DNA from: Alphaproteobacteria bacterium
Lineage (GTDB): Bacteria; Pseudomonadota; Alphaproteobacteria; CAAHEQ01; UBA3637
DNA length: 55,967 bases
Direction: 5' to 3'
NCBI GenBank assembly: GCA_017960645.1
Contig: JAGCYU010000008.1
Location: 1 to 55,967 of the forward strand
A program made the translations under genes and the position numbers. Under the pieces are notes generated by a model that saw nothing but the letters and a program-made list of their open reading frames with translations, ran no database searches and was not told the DNA's origin. The first letter of the stretch is position 1, and each line of letters begins with the position of its first letter. Shown piece after piece: positions 51,190 through 55,967 of this stretch.

Positions 51190-51218
51190 ATTGTAACCAT
51201 TTTTTATCCGAAAGTCAA
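51190..51218 (-). promoter_or_regulatory. Promoter of tRNA-Ser
   Basis: Minus strand TTGACT, 17 bp, TACAAT, about 13 bases before the tRNA start. Confidence 0.75.
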
Positions 51219-51231
51219 GAATTAAATCAAC

Positions 51232-52071
51232 CTATCTATCATGATTTGGCTGTTGTGCTTTGACAGCTGGCAACAACTTGATAGAATGCTTGACATGCAA
51301 TATTGCTTCATCAAAGGATATGTCCGCACACAACATCTTTTCCAAATAATATTCTACATTTCTCCGAAAATCCATTGTAGTCTTAAAACCACTCACTGGA
51401 TATTTTTTCTGACAGCTTATCCTTCTTCTTCTGTTCATATAATCTTTAAACATTGGACTTTCCCCAGATAAAGCGCGTTCCACTGCATCTGTGCGCCATA
51501 CTCGCGGAAGTGGATCTACAGTTTCTTCCACCTCTTTCCCTCGAAAAGACCTTTTACCCAACATACCATATTGGCCACGCAACTCTCTATCTAATTGTTC
51601 GTCACTGAAAAACGCATGCGCTTCTCCCAAAACATTTACCAGCACAGATTCGTCTATATTTGCAGCATGATAAAGCAACCATGTATTTTTTGCCGAATCC
51701 GCACTATGTTGCAATTCATGAGCTAGTATCCTAGACATCCGAATTTGTGCGCGAAGAAGTTTATCTTTATTTGTTTCAGATAAATTTACAGCGCCCTTTC
51801 GGATTTCAATAGAATTATCATCTGCATAATAACGTGCCTTTGTTGAAAAATTAAAATCTCCTCTACTAAATTTTGAAACAAGTGAAATTTTAACAATTTC
51901 TCCTCGATCCGCAATCTCTTTTAAAATCTCTCGTCCCATCGGGGCTGAAGAAATCATACGCAACACGCTTCGTATTTGATGAACTTCATCTTTCGAACCA
52001 GCAATCCGAATATATTTCATGACACTGCTATAACTTTTTTCAGCAAGTAAATCGTTATCCGTAGCTCCCAT
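51232..52071 (-). CDS. Putative zinc-metalloprotease-like protein
   Basis: 279 residues. RILAHELQHSAD near 113-124 is an HExxH zincin motif with a preceding helix. A glutamate in LGEAHAFF about 35 residues on could be the third ligand, and the stretch between contains NIDESVLVNV. No signal peptide. The family was not recognised with certainty. It follows thyX by 6 bases; AGGAG lies 14 bases before the ATG, inside the thyX end, so translation is probably coupled. Confidence 0.65.
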   Translation of the reverse strand: MGATDNDLLAEKSYSSVMKYIRIAGSKDEVHQIRSVLRMISSAPMGREILKEIADRGEIVKISLVSKFSRGDFNFSTKARYYADDNSIEIRKGAVNLSETNKDKLLRAQIRMSRILAHELQHSADSAKNTWLLYHAANIDESVLVNVLGEAHAFFSDEQLDRELRGQYGMLGKRSFRGKEVEETVDPLPRVWRTDAVERALSGESPMFKDYMNRRRRISCQKKYPVSGFKTTMDFRRNVEYYLEKMLCADISFDEAILHVKHSIKLLPAVKAQQPNHDR

Positions 52072-52077
52072 TTTTCT

Positions 52078-53031
52078 CTATTTTCTCCTAAATTCTTCTA
52101 TGTCCGGCAAAAACTTGGCATATAAATCATTAAAGGTAGTATAGCCTTCATTATAGAACAGCTCTAATGCGCTCAACATTACCTTTCTGACATCCGGATG
52201 AGCCGCTTTATCACAACGTAAATTAAAGATATGCTTCCATTCTTTCACATTAGCGGTCATAATCACATCCGCCTTGATGCTGTGTGGCAAACACAATCTG
52301 GATTGATCTGCCCGACATCCAAGCTCACACATCTTCATATAGTGCTTTTCGGTATCTTGCATACAAGCCAACCACTCGGCATACTCTGGTGTACCCTCGT
52401 CCAAATTGACAGGTTTTAAAATCGTCAATTCTGATCCATATTTTCCTTTGGAATAATTACAAAATCGTGTTGATTCAATGGAAAAGCTGGCCAACCTGTG
52501 ACGCGTAATATCTTTATAACAGGACAAATTGGTAATCATATGAACTGTTATGTTATTTAAATCATCATCTTGACTTACTTTATCCAGATACTGAATTCCT
52601 TTTAAGCTCAACTCCCCCACCAAACAAAGCGCAGAACTGTCTTGGTTGGCAAAGACCTCTAAGCCATTTTGGCGAAACCATGTGTCAAAGTCATTATAGC
52701 CCAATCTTGAAATATCCCGAAATGTCCGCATATTTCCGGAAACCAAAAGTTCTGTTGCAAATTGCAAGTAATTTAAACCTTTTACTTTAGAGGCCAATTC
52801 TTTGATTTTTTCCAGATTTTCACTTCCTGTTTTAAAAATCAAATTCGCATGTTCAATCACAGATTCATGTCCAGATTTTAAGATGCCTTCCACAAACTGT
52901 TCCGCAGAAGTATCTGTGATTTTGTCTTCGGATTTATAACAAGTCCGTCCACATCTTTCAATATGTTTTTTAATATTTTCTATGGAATTAAGCGGATAAA
53001 TTTCAACAAAAGACTCTACTATTTTGACCAT
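52078..53031 (-). CDS. thyX: FAD-dependent thymidylate synthase ThyX
   Basis: 317 residues. The ThyX signature RHRLASFSIESTRF (RHRxxSx4SxR) is near 182-195, and SGHESVIEHANLIF near 53-66 is the flavin/dUMP-binding N-terminal block. LPHSIKADVIMTANVKEW matches the C-terminal dUMP-binding region. It methylates dUMP to dTMP with methylene-THF and NADPH. It is somewhat longer than many ThyX proteins. The promoter at 53061-53089 lies against the htpG 3' end. Confidence 0.93.
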   Translation of the reverse strand: MVKIVESFVEIYPLNSIENIKKHIERCGRTCYKSEDKITDTSAEQFVEGILKSGHESVIEHANLIFKTGSENLEKIKELASKVKGLNYLQFATELLVSGNMRTFRDISRLGYNDFDTWFRQNGLEVFANQDSSALCLVGELSLKGIQYLDKVSQDDDLNNITVHMITNLSCYKDITRHRLASFSIESTRFCNYSKGKYGSELTILKPVNLDEGTPEYAEWLACMQDTEKHYMKMCELGCRADQSRLCLPHSIKADVIMTANVKEWKHIFNLRCDKAAHPDVRKVMLSALELFYNEGYTTFNDLYAKFLPDIEEFRRK

Positions 53032-53060
53032 TACATTAAGCTCCTTTTTCAGTTGAGCTT

Positions 53061-53089
53061 ATTCTAGTCAAAATATACCCCCGTGTCAA
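53061..53089 (-). promoter_or_regulatory. Promoter of thyX
   Basis: Minus strand TTGACA, 17 bp, TAGAAT. It begins 3 bases after the htpG stop. Confidence 0.75.
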
Positions 53090-53091
53090 TT

Positions 53092-54918
53092 TTATTTTAG
53101 TAAAAGTTCCGTTAATTTTTCTATCCAACGAGCCGGATCTTTGACTGGCTCACCTTCCACCACCAATGTTTGGTCAAACAAAACTCGCACATAATCCGCA
53201 GGATCTTCCATTTCTGCCATTTTATGAATCAGCGGATGGTACGGGTTAATCTGTAAAATTCTGTCGCTGTTAAAGGCCGTTTGTTGGCCATGTGCCCGCA
53301 TTAACCGCTCCAAATTCAAACTCATTTGCCCTGCTCCGGTCACCAAAGACATCGGGCTTTTGGTCAAACGATCTGTTGTTTGAACATCCTTCACCTCATC
53401 GCCCAAAGTAGCTTTGATTTTTTCAATCAATTTATCAGCATCTTCTTTGGATAAAGCCTCTCCCTTTGGTTTTTCATCGGACAACTTTTCCAACTCAGCG
53501 CCCGCCTGTTGAACGGCCAAAAACTTCTTGCCTTTATAGTCGGGGAAAGTATTTGTCCAAAACTCGTCAATAGGATCTGTCAGCAACAAAACCTCTATAC
53601 CCTTGCTTGTAAAGCCTTCCAGCTGAGGATTTTGCCGCAACGTTGGCAAGTCCGAGCCAGTTAAGTAATAAATTGCCTCTTGATTTTTTTTCATTCTGGA
53701 CACATAGTCGGCCAAAGTCGTCAGCTCTTCCCCATTTGTTGAATAAAAACGGCACAGCTCGGCCACTTCATCGCGCACATCGGATGGTTCATACAGCCCT
53801 TCTTTTAACACAATTCCAAAGCTATCCCAAAAAGTTTGATACTCTTCCGGTTTTTCGGCCCGTTTTTTCAACTCAGCCAACACTTTTTTGGTCAAACCTT
53901 GCTTAATTTTTTGCAAGACAGGTGTTTGTTGCAACATCTCGCGGCTGACGTTCAAAGGTAAGTCCTTGGTATCAATAACGCCAGACAAGAACCTTAGCCA
54001 AAACGGCACTAAATCAACATCATCTGCAATAAAGACTTGATTCACATACAGGTTCAGCCCAGACTTTCTGTCCGGTTGAAATAAATTCACAGGTGGCTTT
54101 GTAGGAATAAATAACAAAGCGGTATAATCTATCACACCTTCTGCATGAAAGTGTAATGTATCCCAAGGTGTATCAAACGCATGTGAAATAGACTGATAAA
54201 AATCTTTATACTGTGTGTCAGTCACTTCGGATTTATTTTTCATCCACAAAGCACTACCAGCATTGACTGTTTCTTCTTGTTTGTCATTTTTTAAGAAAAT
54301 GGGCAAGCTGATGAAATCGCTGTATTGCTTGATTAAATGACGCAAACGGAACGGATCCAAAAACTCGTCATTCTCTTTGGTTAAATGCAAAATAACGGAA
54401 GTCCCTTGCGGTGCCTCTTTATCTGGCGTAATTGTAAAGTTGCCAGCGCCTTTGCTTTCCCATAGCCAACCGGAATCATCCCCCGCTTTTTTGGTGCGCA
54501 CTTGCACTTTATCAGCGACCATAAAGCTGGCATAAAAGCCAACACCAAATTGGCCAATCAAAGCCATATCTTTTTGCTTATCCCCCGATAAAGACTTGAT
54601 AAATTCGGCCGAACCAGACCGAGCAATTGTTCCCAAATGATTGATTAAATCATCACGGTTCATACCAATACCATTATCTGTCACGGTCAAAGTCTTTGTC
54701 TTTTTATCCGGCGCCACAGTGACTTTAAATCCATCTGTTTTGGCGGCTAATTCTGGATGAGTTAAAATGGCATAACGCAACTTATCGCACGCATCCGCAG
54801 CGTTAGAGATCAACTCACGCAAAAAGATTTCTTTATTGGAATAAAGTGAATGAATAACAATGTCTAAAACTTTGGCAACTTCGGCTTGGAAAGATAATGT
54901 TTCTGATTTGTTTGTCAT
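53092..54918 (-). CDS. htpG: Molecular chaperone HtpG (Hsp90)
   Basis: 608 residues, normal for bacterial Hsp90. GHKL ATPase motifs: ELISNAADACDKLR near 32, DNGIGM near 83, and GQFGVGFYASFMV near 120. The middle domain has PLNVSREMLQ near 331. A C-terminal dimerisation domain ends the chain at LTELLLK. The ATG at 54918 has AGGAG 8 bases upstream; the longer frame to 54972 runs through the promoter. Probable RpoH promoter at 54944-54973. Confidence 0.96.
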   Translation of the reverse strand: MTNKSETLSFQAEVAKVLDIVIHSLYSNKEIFLRELISNAADACDKLRYAILTHPELAAKTDGFKVTVAPDKKTKTLTVTDNGIGMNRDDLINHLGTIARSGSAEFIKSLSGDKQKDMALIGQFGVGFYASFMVADKVQVRTKKAGDDSGWLWESKGAGNFTITPDKEAPQGTSVILHLTKENDEFLDPFRLRHLIKQYSDFISLPIFLKNDKQEETVNAGSALWMKNKSEVTDTQYKDFYQSISHAFDTPWDTLHFHAEGVIDYTALLFIPTKPPVNLFQPDRKSGLNLYVNQVFIADDVDLVPFWLRFLSGVIDTKDLPLNVSREMLQQTPVLQKIKQGLTKKVLAELKKRAEKPEEYQTFWDSFGIVLKEGLYEPSDVRDEVAELCRFYSTNGEELTTLADYVSRMKKNQEAIYYLTGSDLPTLRQNPQLEGFTSKGIEVLLLTDPIDEFWTNTFPDYKGKKFLAVQQAGAELEKLSDEKPKGEALSKEDADKLIEKIKATLGDEVKDVQTTDRLTKSPMSLVTGAGQMSLNLERLMRAHGQQTAFNSDRILQINPYHPLIHKMAEMEDPADYVRVLFDQTLVVEGEPVKDPARWIEKLTELLLK

Positions 54919-54943
54919 AGGGTACTCCTTTTCTATGCATACA

Positions 54944-54973
54944 CATATAGTCATCCTCCAACAAAAATGCAAG
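54944..54973 (-). promoter_or_regulatory. RpoH-type promoter candidate of htpG
   Basis: Minus strand CTTGCA, 18 bases, TATATG. The same box pair and spacing precede the island hsp20 gene. It can also be read as a sigma-70 site (TTGCAT, 17, TATATG). Confidence 0.55.
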
Positions 54974-55002
54974 TGATTAGAAAAATTATAGTATTTTAGT
55001 CC

Positions 55003-55491
55003 TTATTTTTCTTCACAAAGGGCCCACCCTCCCTTTTTGTTTGTCGGATCATCGTCGCGTTTGCTTGTTCGGCCGGTACCGTACCAAAGAACTAATCCAG
55101 AAGATGTTATAGACCAAGCTTGGTCTGTTCCGCGTCCTAGAGCAGTCCACGCGGTTGTATCTAAAACGACTTTTAAATTAGGGCAAACTGCATTGCCAAG
55201 TGCTTGTGTTCCCGGGCACATGGATTCAAAAGATGCCAACTTACCACCAATAGCCTCGCACCATGTAAAGGCACTCCACCAATTCATTGGATTGCCACCA
55301 CGGCAAAATCTTTTCCCGTTGCAGTTATTGGTGAGGTTTGGGTCGTTAGGGTCATTGCACAGACCACCTTTATCATCTCCATATTTATTCGCAGTGATGA
55401 TTGTACCGCCATAGGTTGTACAGTTGGACCAGAAATCGGCTTGAGCCGTTGTTGTCAAAAACAATGCTGTTAATAATAAATACTTTTTCAT
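55003..55491 (-). CDS. Secreted C-type-lectin-like protein
   Basis: 162 residues. Signal peptide MKKYLLLTALFLTTTAQA; mature chain with SNCTTYGGTI, RFCRGGNPMNWWSAFTWCEA, GGKLASFESMCPG, a TTAWTALGRG stretch and a closing GGWALCEE. WWSAFTWCEAIGGKLASF is close to the helix-2 signature of C-type-lectin folds (A-x-x-x-C-x-x-x-G-G-x-L-A), and GGWALCEE to the last strand. Eight cysteines in the mature part suggest disulfides. GGGGAAAG lies before the ATG at 55491. Paralogs at 1-95 (near identical) and 1441-1923 (diverged). Ligand unknown. Confidence 0.75.
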   Translation of the reverse strand: MKKYLLLTALFLTTTAQADFWSNCTTYGGTIITANKYGDDKGGLCNDPNDPNLTNNCNGKRFCRGGNPMNWWSAFTWCEAIGGKLASFESMCPGTQALGNAVCPNLKVVLDTTAWTALGRGTDQAWSITSSGLVLWYGTGRTSKRDDDPTNKKGGWALCEEK

Positions 55492-55967
55492 TTTCTTTCC
55501 CCTTTCTTTAAAATTTTCCCTTAGAGTGAACAAGCCCCCAGACCGCCGGGACGAGATCTCCGTTCCCCACGCACTGGTGGAACCCCCTCTCCGAACCGCC
55601 GGGACGAGGCAAAACTTCACGAGTTTTTAGGAGTGATTAGTTTTACCGGCTCCGACTGTCCCTAAACCCTATGTTACATAAAGGTACCTTTTTGTAACGC
55701 TTTTGGACAAGAAAATGGGAAAAATGGAAAAACTTGACGAACATATTGAAATAATTGAAAAATATAGGAAATTTTAAAAACCTAAAAAATCTGAAAAAAG
55801 TGCAAAAAATGTGAAAAAAACGCTTGCAATTAAAGGTACCTTTTTTTGCTACTCGATTTTGGAGCTTAACCCGTTGTATTTATTGAAAAATAAAATTTTT
55901 ATTTTTGGTCCAAAAATCGGTCATTTTGTTATCTTTTTTAGTGGGTAAAATTTATAAAAAAGTGGGA
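55397..55967. repeat. Right copy of the terminal direct repeat
   Basis: Matches 1-498 in the same orientation. It holds the 26-bp palindrome at 55673-55698 and the second GGTACC palindrome at 55832-55843 with the same 152-bp spacing. It has about 73 extra bases near 55510-55620, including a direct repeat ACCGCCGGGACGAG at 55542 and 55595. Nothing else is visible from 55699 to the end except A-tract-rich DNA. Confidence 0.8.

Noticed and set aside
1..55967. CRISPR array
   Set aside because: No regularly spaced repeats with unique spacers; the only short periodic repeats are the three-copy 13-bp iterons at the att sites.

Overview
The window looks like chromosome of an AT-rich, probably host-associated alphaproteobacterium with fermentative metabolism. 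The evidence is an alphaproteobacterial-type RpoD, an elongator tRNA-Met typical of that class, a LolCD lipoprotein exporter, ThyX instead of ThyA, and a soluble trimeric [FeFe]-hydrogenase (HydABC). Uncultured gut Alphaproteobacteria are the best guess; this is inference. Most promoters found here share one layout, a TTGACA-like -35, a 17-bp spacer and a TATAAT-like -10, and several fire directly onto the start codon (leaderless).

Core left part (1-13455): the start of a secreted C-type-lectin-like gene lies inside a repeat that recurs at the far right end. It is followed by two small unknown proteins, a second lectin-like protein, hydABC (minus strand), a deacetylase-like protein, a Nudix hydrolase, lolD-lolC, rpoD, RNase P RNA, a small inserted gene flanked by a duplicated gene 3' end, an alpha/beta hydrolase and tRNA-Met.

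Integrated island (about 13456-43729, 30.3 kb): it sits in the 3' end of tRNA-Met, with an att repeat on both sides and a tyrosine integrase next to the left end. Cargo from left to right is: proteins of an unknown repeat family; a Zeta-type kinase with a small partner; an ankyrin protein; a small heat-shock protein; a DUF2971-like protein; a serine DNA invertase; a multi-HTH regulator; an operon for surface polysaccharide synthesis and acetylation (2020-aa glycosyltransferase, acetyltransferase, AlgJ-like and AlgI-like proteins); a PRPP-synthetase-like protein; a second recombinase; a pentapeptide-like/excisionase fusion; more ankyrin proteins; three tandem lipoproteins facing a lysozyme-like gene; a chimeric inositol-phosphate-synthase fragment; and a peptidase S51. 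No phage structural or conjugation genes were seen. A second copy of the element's left end lies just beyond the right att site, so the locus probably held tandem related elements.

The two most interesting systems are in the island. (1) Between the invertase and the multi-HTH gene lie two inverted hix-like sites whose inversion would remove the -35 box of the polysaccharide operon while leaving its -10 in place: a candidate ON/OFF switch. (2) Three lipoprotein genes alternate with recognisable relics of the 3' end of the lysozyme gene, and two of the relics supply the -35 box of the next lipoprotein gene. This resembles a stacked effector/immunity array.

Right flank (43780-55967): a large EGF-repeat autotransporter behind a G8 tract, an acetyltransferase, an MFS transporter, tRNA-Ser(GGA), a zinc-protease-like protein, thyX, htpG with a heat-shock-type promoter, and a third lectin-like secreted protein in the second copy of the terminal repeat.
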